DNA of 64,000 bases from Prorocentrum cordatum (Eukaryota > Sar > Dinophyceae > Prorocentrales > Prorocentraceae), in contig CAUYUJ010022559.1 of the NCBI GenBank assembly GCA_963575745.1, positions 489,199 through 553,198 on the forward strand, given 5' to 3'. Shown in pieces: positions 53,706 to 63,625 of the stretch; position 1 is the stretch's first letter, and each line of letters begins with the position of its first letter. The notes under the pieces were generated by a model. The model searched no databases. It saw only the letters and a list, made by a program, of their open reading frames with translations, and had not been told where the DNA came from. The translations under genes were made by a program, and so were the position numbers.

Positions 53706-54360
53706 AGGCTCAGGGGTGGGATCCTTCGAAAACCTCGAACTTCGAGGTTGGCGGCTCAAGGTTTTCGGACGCGTTCTAGGTTCTTGGCGGTTGTTCAGCC
53801 TCGAGCTGCGCTTCAGCAGTTGGGCCTCGCCGAGAGTCGTCTGGGGGGTGCCCAGATCGTCCCCAGCGGCCCCCGGAGAGCCGAACTACGACCAGGAAGC
53901 CAACGGGCAACGCTGGGGGGGCGATGGGCTCAAAAGGGGATGCGTCGACCCCAGAATCGCCAGGTCCTCGCAGACGGGAGCGAGATGGCCCATCCCGCCT
54001 GAGAGCGTCGCCGGTGCCGCTATCGGGGGCTCCTCGCCGAGCGATCGGCGATGTGTGTCGCCGTGTCCAGGCCGATGCTTTTCCTCCTGAGCCAGCTTCC
54101 CCGGGCCGTTCCCCCTCACTTCGAGGGGGGTGCGGGCATCGCGGGCAGAGGTCCGAGGATAGGGTTTTCATCAGCGTTTGACACCGATGTTGCCGCCCGG
54201 AGCGTCCAGGCTCGAGGACTGGAGGCTCGAGGCTAGAGAACACAGGTTTTTGAATGGTCGGCGGCACTTTCTGGGGGCCTCCTGGAGCGCCCTCTTCGCA
54301 ACGGCTGGATTCTCCTCGGGATTTTGGTCAGAACGTTGCGCTCTGCCCTTTTGGTATCTT
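53706..54360. other. No gene; dispersed repeat copy
   Basis: Unique GC-rich sequence with TCGAGG words. One dispersed repeat copy (GCAACGGCTGGATTCTCCTC, GGTCAGAACG) lies at 54285-54335. Confidence 0.45.
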
Positions 54361-54361
54361 C

Positions 54362-54452
54362 CGTCTCCTCCTCCTCCTCCTCCTCCTCCTCCTCCTCCTC
54401 CTCCTCCTCCTTCTCCTCCTCCTCCTCCTCCTCCTCCTCCTCCCCCTCCTCG
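54362..54452 (+). repeat. CCT array
   Basis: Nearly pure CCT triplets. Confidence 0.92.
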
Positions 54453-55222
54453 ATCCTTGACAGCCAACGGCTTGAAAACATCAAGACGGAGGTGTTTCTC
54501 AGTTCACGGCATTGGGGCGCCGCTTTCGGTCCCCAGTGCCGTCAGAGAACGTTCCGAGGCCAAGAGCTAGACCTTGAAGGCTCATGTGCGTACTCTTTAG
54601 GGCTCCGTCTGGGCTCCCTCGCCGCCACGCCCAGCTGGAGTCTCCTCGGAGTCGTGGTCTTTATGCACCTTCCGGGCGGGTCTGCGGGGGGTCGGCTTTG
54701 GCGCCCGACGCCAGGCTTCTGTCGGGACCTCGCAAAGGGGGAGGGGTGCCACAGGGCGGGGGGAGTTCGGTCCGTTGGCGCATCGAAGCGCGGAAAAACA
54801 ATGCAAAACGAGGTCTCCGGCCGCAGCAAGAACCCGAGAGGCGTCGACAATCGGGGCGCACGGGGGACATCGTTTTTCAGAAATTCGATGCACCAGCGGA
54901 TCGAACTCACCCCCCCTCAGGGTCCCCCCCCCCCTTTTGGTGGACCCCGATTCTGGGCACACCGGGCGTTTTCGCAGATTCTGTGCACACCCGGCGTTTT
55001 CGATGCGGACATCTCGGGCCCCGGGACCGTCACAGATCGATCTGGCCAGAGAGATGCCGCAGAAAGATTTGGCCTGGGGCGTTTTGTGGTGACTTCTCCG
55101 CGGATGCCGGGAGGCCGGGAGAGCGAGGTCGGCAAGCCTTGCGGGCTACTGCACGGCCCCCCCCACCGCGCGTTCCCTCCCTACCGCTCGTGTTTCTCCT
55201 CGTCCTCCCCGCCCTCAGCCCT
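54453..55222. other. No confident gene
   Basis: Open in several frames on both strands because of GC content. No motif recognised. Confidence 0.35.
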
Positions 55223-55605
55223 CGTGTCTCCTCCTCCTCCTCCTCCTCCTCCTCCTCCTCCTCCTCCTCCTCCTCCTCCTCCCCCTCCTCCCCCTCCTTC
55301 TCCTCCTCCTCCTCCTCCTCCTCCTCCTCCTCCTCCGCCTCCTCCTACCCCTTCTCCTCCTCCTCCTCCTCCTCCTCATCATCATAATCATCATCATCAG
55401 CAGCAGCATCATCATCATCATCATCATCATCACCATCATCACCATCCCTCCAATCTTCTCTCCTCTCTCCTCCTCCTCGACCTCCTCTCTCCTCCTCCTC
55501 CTCCTCCTCCTTCTCCTCCTCCTCCTCCTCCTCCTCCTCCTCCTCCTCAGGTCCTCCTCCTCCTCCTCCCTCCTCCTCCGCCTCTGCTCCGCATGCTGCG
55601 CCGCG
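55223..55605 (+). repeat. CCT array with ATC interruption
   Basis: CCT triplets, an ATC run (55375-55445), then CCT again. Confidence 0.92.
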
Positions 55606-55788
55606 ACGTCGGCTCTCGGGCCTCACCGCGCCGTGCCAACGTGAACCACGACGGGCTGATCTCCTGCCCAGGCTCGGCCTCCTGCCTGGCCCCGGGCGGC
55701 CGCCAGGGGACCATCAGATGAGGAAGGGCACCCCTCCCACCGCCAGAACATTGATTTCCCAAGGTTCTCCGAGAGGTCCACATTCCTC

Positions 55789-55956
55789 CACCGCCAGAAC
55801 ATGTCCACATCCACCGCTTCGGAGTCGTGCGTCTCGAGGGGTGGCGGATGTGGATATCTGGCCGCCCGGAGGGGCGGGCAGATCTCCACATCCGCCGCTC
55901 CCCGAGACCCCGGAGGACGACCCCGCGGCTGTGGACATGGACATATTTTGGCGGCG
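55789..55956. repeat. Long imperfect palindrome
   Basis: Arms of about 80 bp. The best part is GGCGGATGTGGATATCTG (left, near 55843) against CAGATCTCCACATCCGCC (right, near 55880), with the centre near 55872. Outer arms pair CCGCCAGAACATGTCCA with TGGACATATTTTGGCGG. It could be a fold-back element or a hairpin-forming RNA. Confidence 0.75.
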
Positions 55957-56930
55957 CACCCATGCTGCAACCCTTCCCTCGTTTCCCCCCTTTTTGGGCC
56001 TCCTGGGAGGTCCTCGTCACCACCGCTGGATTCGCCTTGAAATTCTGGTCGGAACCCACCCTGGGGGAGGTCTGGGAGTAGCGATAGCGGTACCTTTCGG
56101 CGCCCCGGACAAATCATCAGTAGGGGCTCACGTGTGTAACGTTGGTCAGCCAGTCCCCTGCGATCCCCTCTTGCTGGCTCGTGTTCGGGGGCCATGTGGA
56201 GTCAAACCTCCCTCTCCACGCAGAGATCCGACGCTCTGACAAAAATTGGAGCGGCGGGATTTGGGCTATTTTCGGCCTCTGGCGGCCCTCGCCGGGTCTC
56301 GGGACCGTCAACAAACAAGCCGGAGCGAAAAACCGGCCCTGGGGAAGTGGTCCAGACCTCCGGGGCACACGCATCGAACAAATTGGAGCGGCCGGATGTC
56401 TGGGCCTGCTCGCCGCTGACCCAGGCTTGGGAGCTGCTTCGTGACCGATCGGGGTTCGCGCGCGCCGCTTTCGGGGTTACAGCCTTGCACGACTTTTTCT
56501 AGCAAGTTGACACGTGTGCTCCGGGTGTCCATCCCGTCGCGGGGTTCTTTATCCGAGCGTTTTCTTTGGGTGGAGGGCAAAGGATGAAATCTGAAATGCC
56601 GTTTCGACGGATTTTGAGGCTTGAAGCTTGAATCTGCAAGAGGTGAACCACAAGACGGATTGATTTTCGAGGTGTAAACGCCCATATGGATTTCACCCTG
56701 GGCCTTCCACCTTAAGAAAATGCTCCGTTTATGTACGTGCCCGCCCGAGGATGGTGCTCGTCCCCGCCCTCCGCCTGGACCCCTCTCGGCTGCAACTCCT
56801 GAGAGGTTGAATTCAGCAACGGCGCTGGCGCATCCGATGACAGAACCGCTCTCACTCACAGCACTGTCCAGTCCCAAGCAGTCTGGTCGACTGCTGCTTG
56901 TTCTGGCTTCACCTTGAGCCTGACCCGGCT
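55957..56930. other. No gene; dispersed repeat copy
   Basis: 55965-56090 is a copy of the dispersed repeat (CACCGCTGGATTCGCCTTGA). The rest is unique without recognised coding. Confidence 0.45.
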
Positions 56931-56935
56931 TAGTC

Positions 56936-57095
56936 TTAAGTCGGGCACGTCCCTCTACAGGAGAAAAATCGAACATCGTCAAAAAATAGTCTGGGGACGA
57001 TGTGTGTGTGTATATTTTAAACTGTTTTAAACATGTTTTGCTTATTCTTAATTTTTCGCCCAAAATCCGCCTGTAGGAGGACATGCCCGACCTAA
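56936..57095. mobile_element. MITE family C, copy 2
   Basis: 160 bp, ends TTAAGTCGGGCACGTCCC and GGACATGCCCGACCTAA. Flanked by GCTTAGTC (56928-56935) and GCTTATTC (57096-57103), 7 of 8 identical. AT-rich interior with a GTGTGT run. Non-coding. Confidence 0.85.
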
Positions 57096-57104
57096 GCTTA
57101 TTCT

Positions 57105-57235
57105 GCAGCGTCCCAAGCTTTTCTGAGCCCCCCGCCCCGCGGAGCGGAGCGACCCGCTACTCAGTCCGCCAGCCACCGCGCGTCGAACGGGCCGCCGCAG
57201 CGGCACGCTGAGCCGGAGCTCAAGACCGCAAGTCT
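57105..57235 (+). repeat. Dispersed repeat D, copy 2
   Basis: CAGCGTCCCAAGCTTTTCTG, then CCCGCCCCGCGGAGCGGAGC, matching 53580-53705. MITE copy 2 is inserted immediately upstream. Confidence 0.7.
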
Positions 57236-57302
57236 CGTGGCTGGCAGCAGGGCAGCTCGCAGTTCTGTCCCTCTCGAGGAGACGGTACCCGTACCGCTAC
57301 CC

Positions 57303-57464
57303 TTCCCTCGTGCACGTCCCTGTACAGGAGGAATGTTCAAAAATAGTAAAAAAAGTCTGGGGACGATTGTTAGACTATTTTTGGTTTTTGTTTGCAATAT
57401 TTTTTTGGGGCTATTTTTAATTGTTCCTCCAAAATCCGCCTGTAGGGGGGCGCGCCCGACCTAA
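57303..57464. mobile_element. MITE family C, copy 3
   Basis: 162 bp. The left end is diverged (TTCCCTCGTGCACGTCCC) and the right end is intact (GCGCCCGACCTAA). It is flanked by a perfect 8-bp CGCTACCC (57295-57302 and 57465-57472). The next eight bases are also the same on both sides (TTCCCTCG), so the left end may have been altered by conversion from the target. Confidence 0.78.
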
Positions 57465-57775
57465 CGCTACCCTTCCCTCGTTTTCCCACGTTTGGAGTCT
57501 CCTGGGAGGCCCTCGTCGCCACCGCAGGATGCGCCTCGAGGTCCTGGTCAGAACGCCCCCCGGGGAGAGCTCCGGGGAGTGGCCGCACCGTACCGGTACC
57601 TGGCTGCTTGCCCCTCTCCGGCCCGTGCTCGGCGTGCTCGCCCGGAGGCGTGCGGTGTGGGCTCCTGCGACGCCGACTGCGGGCTGCACGACTGGTCAGG
57701 TCGGGGGGGGCGCCAGCCACACGCCACCGCCGGCCCTGGCCAGGCCCGTGTGCCTCAGATGCAAGGCCTCGTAGC
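57465..57775. other. Dispersed repeat copy, no gene
   Basis: 57475-57600 is the clearest copy of the dispersed repeat (CGCCACCGCAGGATGCGCCT, then CTGGTCAGAACG and GGGGAG). The rest is unique. Confidence 0.5.
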
Positions 57776-57779
57776 CGTT

Positions 57780-57990
57780 GCAGGTGGGGTCGGAGGAAGG
57801 GGCCGCATCCCCGATGTACTGGCGATGTTGCTCGACGTGGAGCCCGATTCTCTCCACTCTTAAGTTTCCGATGCATCGCCGATGTCGCCGATGCATCGGC
57901 GATGCGGCGCAGTCCTCTTCCGGCCCTATCTGCTCGGACTGTCTACAGATGAGGGCGCCGTCAGAGAAAAACATAAGCACGACCAACGTT
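57780..57990 (+). repeat. GATGCATCGGCGATG repeat E, copy 1
   Basis: Contains GTGGAGCCCGAT and nested CCGATGCATCGCCGATG words ending GCGATGCGGCGC. Copy 2 is at 62530-62745. Confidence 0.75.
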
Positions 57991-58318
57991 TTCTTGCCCT
58001 GCCAGGGGCCCTCGGGACGCCCACGGGCAGATCGAGCCCGAGGAGATGCCACAGGCAGGCGGACGCGGTCGAGGATCTTGCGCTTTGATGGCTCACGACG
58101 CTGCATCTTGTCAGGACGTCGCGGATTTCGGGCAGCCTCCGCCATAGGCCAGTGCAGAGACATCCTTATAGTTTTGATGTGTTCGATGTTGGGCCGCCGA
58201 GAGGAGATTTCCGACCCTGTCCCTGAGGCCAGCCTTTCATCCTGCGGCGCGTTAGATGATGGTCCCGAGGCCTTGCGAAGGGCCCTGAAGTCAGACAATT
58301 GCGAGACTACAACTACGC
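57991..58318. other. Intergenic, no gene seen
   Basis: Unique sequence between repeat E and the tetranucleotide array. It carries one dispersed CTTTCATCCTGCGGCG word near 58225. No coding frame was recognised. Confidence 0.4.
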
Positions 58319-58865
58319 ATGTGCATGTATTATACGTATACATACATATACATATATGTACATATATATGTATGTATACGTGTGTGTGTGTGTGTGTGTG
58401 TGTCTCGCTGTATGTATGCATGTGTAAATGTAGGTGTAAATGTATGCATGCATGTATTTATGTATGTATGGATGGATGGATGGATGGATGAATGTATGTA
58501 TGTATGTATGGGTGTATGTATGCATGCATGCATGCATGCATGCATGCACTTATGTATGTACGTATGTATGTCTGTCTGTCTGTATGTCTGTCTGTCTGTC
58601 TGTATGTATGTATGTATGTATGCATTTGTGTACGTTTGTAGGTGTGTATGTATGCATGCATGCATGCATGCATGTATGTATATATGTATGTATGCATGTA
58701 TGTATGTATGTATGTATGTATGTATGGATGGATGGATGGATGGATGGATGGATGGATGGATGGATGTATGTATGTATGTATGTATGTATGTATGTATGTA
58801 TGTATGCGTGTGGCTATATGTATGTATGTGTGTATGCGTTTAAATCTACACATTTACATATAGTT
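58319..58865 (+). repeat. TATG/GATG tetranucleotide array
   Basis: ATGT, GATG and GTCT tetranucleotides over about 540 bp, including a GGAT block (58725-58765). Frames are Tyr/Met/Cys/Val-rich translations. Confidence 0.93.
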
Positions 58866-60565
58866 CATGCACACATGTGTGTATACACATATTTATATAT
58901 ACAGATATAAGAGTGGGCGTCAACGCATCGAGGTCTAGGGTGGTTCTTGTGTGCTCTACCACGGGCATCTGGCGGCCGTCCGGGACGATCCAGGCACTCC
59001 CGGCGTGCTCTTGGCGCGGCTCGGCTACTGAAATGTACGCAGAGGCTGGAGAATTACTGGGAACCGACGTCCACGGAAAACGTCAGGGAGCCGACGAGAA
59101 CATCCGAGAGCTCACGATCCGACAGCAGCCTGCGCCTTTCTTGTTCCAAGACCCTGAGATCCTGAGATCCGACGTCACGGAAAAAATGCAACATCGTAAG
59201 AAAATCAAGTCTCGAGCCCTCGGCCCCATCTTTCTGCTGCATTTTCCGAGCCCGATCGATCCGCGAAGGTCCTGGGGCCGGAAGCGGGGCAACCTCCCCC
59301 GTGGTGAGAGCGTGCGACGCCAGGCCCGGGACCGGAGGACCCCTGCTGTCTGTGTGCGCCTGGTCCTGGCCTGCAGCGGCACTGGACGCGGCCGCTGGGC
59401 TGGCGGCGGTGGTGCGCCGGTCGCCCCCTCCTGCGAGGGTGGTCGGACTGCTCGAAGGCCTGCAAGGTCAACCAGGACCCGTCGGCGGGGGGCTTCGGAG
59501 GGTACCAGCCAGCGACCCAGATCTCCGACAATCTGGATTTTTCGACCAGCGCGCTTTTCTCGAGTTCGATCTTCGGGGGCAGTCGTTCGGGCCCCGGGGC
59601 CATGCAGATTGAGCTGGGGCGCCGAACTGGCCCCTGGAAAAGGGTCGGCGACCCTGGGGCCGCGGATTGAAAAAGTTGTGCCGGCGGATGTCAGCGTATA
59701 AACCTACAGCGAACGATCTTGGGCCCAAGATCTGTGTGTATGCTGTCCCGCCCAAGCCAGGAAGGCGTATACGGCGATCCTGGGTCGGGGATTGGCCTGG
59801 CCAGGATCGGTGAGGGTGTCTAGACGTCGTCTTCTCAGGGGAGGGGGTGCCGAAGAAGAAAATAGGGGGAACCCCGGGAAGAGGTACAAATAATCATTCA
59901 GAGGTCCGCGCGGAGTTCTTGGATCTGCGCGGGAGGACATCCTTGGCGGCGCCTCCGGCATCGCCCGTGGCGCGCTCTGGACTGGCTTCGAGATCTTGGC
60001 CAGAACGCGACCCCGGGAGACCCGGGGAGCAGTGGCATCGGTACCTGTTGCTTCTCGGGTGGGTGGCGCGCAGCGCCTCCGCGCCCGAACATCGCTCGTC
60101 TCGGCCGCAGAACTCCGACGTCGTGACTTTTGTTCGTGGCGTTGACCCCATGGGAGCGGGCTGCGACCTCCGCGGCGTTCCCTACCCACTCCCCGGGATC
60201 GGCTCCGTACCCCGAGTCCTCGTGTGACGGCCCTTGGGCCCTGTGGCGGCCCCAAGAGGTAGAAACCATCAAGAAGCACGTCCAACCGTGATCTTTGTTC
60301 ACGACGCGGGGGGGTCAGGGCCGGTGCCCGGTCAACCACAAGGGCCAAAATGTCAAAAACCAAATCGATCTTCGAAACTTGACCCTCGATGTTCCCGGCC
60401 CTCGAGCCTCGGCCATCTCGATCGATCCTCGATCTTGGACCCTCGATCTTCGACCTCGACCTCGACCTCGATGGAATCGGAAGGCCTCTGGGTTTTCGCT
60501 TCGGATCCCAGCGGGCCCCACCCGCGCGGGCCACCGCAGCGCCCGAACCCAGACCTCCTCTGATA
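58866..60565. other. No confident gene
   Basis: Unique GC-rich sequence with open frames on both strands but no motif. A dispersed repeat copy lies at 59930-60050 (CTTGGCCAGAACGCGACCCC). TCGAC/CCTCGAT words occur at 60380-60470. Confidence 0.4.
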
Positions 60566-60573
60566 TAGTTTGC

Positions 60574-60987
60574 TCAATCCGCGGCCTCCTTTCCCCAGTG
60601 GTTCTGCACGAACGAGATGGGCACGGAAAGAATGGGTACGATGCCCAACAGCAGTTCCTGTTCATTTTGAACCGGGTTCGCTGTCCGCTCCGCCGCGGCC
60701 TGTGTCCATTCGAGACAGAAGGCCGCCTGCCCAACAGCGGCCGCTGTTAGTTTGGGACAACATTTGCTGTTCGGCATTGTGTCCATTGTTTCCGTGCCCA
60801 TTGCGGGCGTCCAAACCAAAGCGGCCACCAGAGGTCGACAGGAAGACCACACGCAAGCATGAAATTTGGCCAGAGCGATCTTTAGTGCGAGCGCATCGGG
60901 GCCCCCACGATCGCGGAGCGTCTTGCGATAGTGGCTGCTTGCGCGCTTGGATTTGGCCATTCTGCGCCTCCTGCCTCCGCGCACCAA
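60574..60987 (-). CDS. Possible gene fragment with inverted partner
   Basis: The minus-strand frame has MAKSKRASSHYRKTLRDRGG near its start (Met near 60959) and ALKIALAKFHACVWSS, both protein-like. It ends with NEQELLLGIVPILSVPISFV and QNHWGKEAAD. The stretch LLLGIVPILSVPI is repeated on the plus strand at about 60752-60820 as LLFGIVSIVSVPIAGV. The two DNA stretches are an inverted repeat of roughly 60 bp, about 75% identical. The protein is not recognised. The middle of this frame is antisense to the partner, so the frame as a whole is doubtful. Confidence 0.3.
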   Translation of the reverse strand: MVRGGRRRRMAKSKRASSHYRKTLRDRGGPDALALKIALAKFHACVWSSCRPLVAALVWTPAMGTETMDTMPNSKCCPKLTAAAVGQAAFCLEWTQAAAERTANPVQNEQELLLGIVPILSVPISFVQNHWGKEAAD

Positions 60988-61034
60988 AGGTCACTTTTGC
61001 CTAGGGTCCCGCGGGGAAGCAAGCTTGATCCTCA

Positions 61035-61205
61035 GCGAGAGGCTTGCGTGTAGCCGATGGAAGCCGCGGCGATTGAAGGGGCCCTGCGCGAAGCAGGGTT
61101 TCGGCTTCCTCGCGGCTGCACGCAGGCCCTTCAGCCGCGGCAGGACTCTCCTTGCGCGGCTGATCTTGCGTGTAGCCGATGGAAGCTGCGGCGACTGAAG
61201 ACACC
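61035..61205 (+). repeat. Duplicated CTTGCGTGTAGCCGATGGAA
   Basis: Two copies (near 61044 and 61167) of CTTGCGTGTAGCCGATGGAA followed by GC(C/T)GCGGCGA, about 122 bp apart. Confidence 0.75.
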
Positions 61206-62005
61206 ACCTCGCCGCAGGCCCGGGAACATCTGTCGCCTCGGCTCCCCGCGGGCCCCGCCCGCTCAAGCCGCCACGCCGCGTCATGGCGCAGTGCGGCCCC
61301 CCCGCGCCCGCGCCGCGGGCCGCCGATGGGGGCACGGGCGCGGCCCGGCGCGGGCGCTGCCCGGCGGTGTCGGGGCGGCCGCGGCAGTGATCGGGGGCTC
61401 CCAAGAAGGGGGGCCGTGCTCAGGGAAGCACCCTCGACTCGAGGCTGTTGGGAGTTCTCGGCGGTGCTCCGGCCTCGAGAGGCCTTTCAGCTGCAGCGAC
61501 GTGGGGAACACGCGCATCGGCATCCAGGAGAGAGGGAATTTTCCGGTGTTGCCCAGATCGTCTCGGACGGCCGTCGAGGAGCCGAGTTATAACCCAAAAG
61601 CCAGGGGGCGACATGTGTGGATCTCATGACCCGGGCCATAATCTCCCAGGCCCCTCATTTTCTCTGACGTTCTCTCGCTGTGGACGCCAGCGGTGAGCAC
61701 GTGTGGAAGTGACAAGGGGCGGGCCTTCTCAGAAGGCTGGGAAGTTCCCGGGCCCTCTGAGAAATTTCTTGAGCCTTCCTCAAAGACACGAAAAACCTGT
61801 CAGAAGGCCGTAGGCCTTCTGAGAAGACCCGCGGCCCTGTGAAAAGGCCTTCCTCTTCTCACTTCCCCCCCTCGCTCACCGCCGAGAACAACTCGCGACG
61901 GAAGGTTCTGGTTTCTCTTCGGCCCCAGGGGGGCAACCCCCGTGATCCAGGAGCATGGCCTGGGCCACTGATGCGTCGGCCACGCGCTTCCTGGCCCCCC
62001 ATCTT
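61206..62005. other. No confident gene
   Basis: CpG-rich (61206-61400), then unique. A perfect palindrome AGAAGGCCGTAGGCCTTCT lies near 61803. Confidence 0.4.
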
Positions 62006-62011
62006 CCCTTA

Positions 62012-62184
62012 CAGTCAAAAGCCCTAATAAGGACGCGCGACTTTGCTCAGGGTACCCTTGCGTCCTTGCTCTTCCTTGCTCTTGCGTCCTTGAGGTTGTC
62101 GTCGTCCGCCGCCCAAAAAATCCCAACTTCGGCTTCCAAGGGTTTTGCGTCCTTACCGCACGTCCTTATTAGGGTTTTTGAGTG
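62012..62184. mobile_element. Tc1/mariner-like MITE
   Basis: 173 bp with ends CAGTCAAAAGCCCTAATAAG and CTTATTAGGGTTTTTGAGTG, inverted with two mismatches over 24 bp including the next GACG. It is flanked by TA on both sides (62010-62011 and 62185-62186). The CA(G/C)T start and TA duplication are those of Tc1/mariner elements. Inside are four CGTCCTTG/GTCCTTA words. No coding capacity. Confidence 0.85.
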
Positions 62185-62529
62185 TACCTCCGACGTCGTG
62201 CACTCGTGACAGCGTGGGCCCCCGCAGGCCTTGACCCCTTCCGTGGGGGATCGTCTTTCCACCCTGAGCCGTTCTCTGACGGCCCCGGTGGGCGTGTTTT
62301 ACTGCTCCTCCCCGGGGTGGCGCTCGCTACGCGGGCCCAACCTCCCGCCCCCCGTAACGCTATCGATCGTATTGCGGCGATCTTGCTGCGCCGGCGGCGC
62401 AGACGCACCCGTCATGACGGGTGCACGCCGCGGCCGCCGTTACCATATTACCCTCCCGCCCGACCCCCCCCAGGGGAACGACCGTTGCCCAGGAAAGAAA
62501 TTCATAGGCCTCCCATACGGGGTCGGGGC

Positions 62530-62745
62530 AGATGGGGTCAGAGGATCACGCCGCATCGGACATGCATCGGCGATGCGGCTCGATGTGGAGCCCGATGTTC
62601 TTCGCGCTGGCGTCGCCGATGCATCGCCGACGTCGCCGATGCATCGCCTATGCAATGGCGATGTATCGTCGATGCGGCGCGATCCTCCGAGCCCATGTGC
62701 TCGGACCCCAATTGGGAGGCCTCTAAAGACGGTCACTTGGGGCCC
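62530..62745 (+). repeat. GATGCATCGGCGATG repeat E, copy 2
   Basis: CATGCATCGGCGATGCGGCT, GTGGAGCCCGAT, then nested GCCGATGCATCGCC words, parallel to copy 1 at 57780-57990 but longer in the middle. Confidence 0.75.
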
Positions 62746-63400
62746 AGCGGGGGTCCCAGATGCTGACAACTGCCGAAACGAAAACCTTCCGTTGTGTCTT
62801 TTCTCGGCGCGGCGGGGTCTGAGTCATGTTTCGTTTTCGGGCCCTGACTCTCAGGAGCGAAAGAAGGACGTACGCGTATATGAATCCACGGTTTCGAGAG
62901 TACGCATTGCGCGGACGTTCGTACCACGGGCGGTCTCGCGGATCGGGGGGCCATGTTCATGTACGTGGTTTGGCGCGTACGTTCTTTGTGGTCTCCCTGG
63001 TCTCCGGCGGCCGTTCGGGACGTCCGATCTGGTCACCGCAGGAACGCCCTCGGCGAGGCGCAGCTGCTGGAGAGCATCCCGAGACTGGAAAACCGCCGAG
63101 AGCCAACGAAGACGCCCGAAAACCTGACACCTCGAAGGGGGTCTGGGTTCCCAGAGATCCGAGGTGTTGATTTTCCATTCTACGGGGTCCACGGAAGTCC
63201 CGACTCATTTTCCCCAAGGACCAGCTGGTATCCCGAGTCGTCTTCTGACAGGGCCCGGCGAGGCCCTGGGAGGCCGCAAATCGCGAGAAATCTCAGCGAT
63301 GTCTTGCGAAGGCCTTACGGCCAGTGCCGCCGACCCTGAGGACGACGAAGATGAGAACGAGGGGGGGGGCAGGGGGAGGATGAGGAGTGGGAGGTGGAGG
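62746..63400. other. No confident gene
   Basis: Unique sequence. A plus-strand frame near 62826-62960 (MFRFRALTLRSERRTYAYMN) is protein-like but short and unrecognised. A GTATCCCGAGTCGTCTTCTG word near 63229 belongs to the dispersed family at 33895 and 62265. Confidence 0.35.
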
Positions 63401-63402
63401 AA

Positions 63403-63584
63403 GGGTGGGGGATGCGGGTGAGGGAGGAGGAAGGGGGAGAAGGATGTGGAGGAGAAGCAAGAGCAGGAGAAGGAGGCAGAGGAGACAGGAGGAGGGGGAG
63501 CAGAGAGGGGGGGAGGAGGAGGAGGAGGAGGAGAAGGAGGAGGAGGAGGAGGAGGAGGAGGAGGAGGAGGAGGAGGAGGAGGAG

Positions 63585-63615
<31 letters not shown>

Positions 63616-63625
63616 CCAGAGGCTT
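63403..63625 (+). repeat. GAG purine array
   Basis: GGAGGA triplets, nearly pure from 63505. The last 375 bp of the window after it show no gene. Confidence 0.92.

Noticed and set aside
58319-58910. Cys/Met/Tyr-rich frame suggesting a small cysteine-rich protein
   Set aside because: Direct translation of a TATG tetranucleotide array.
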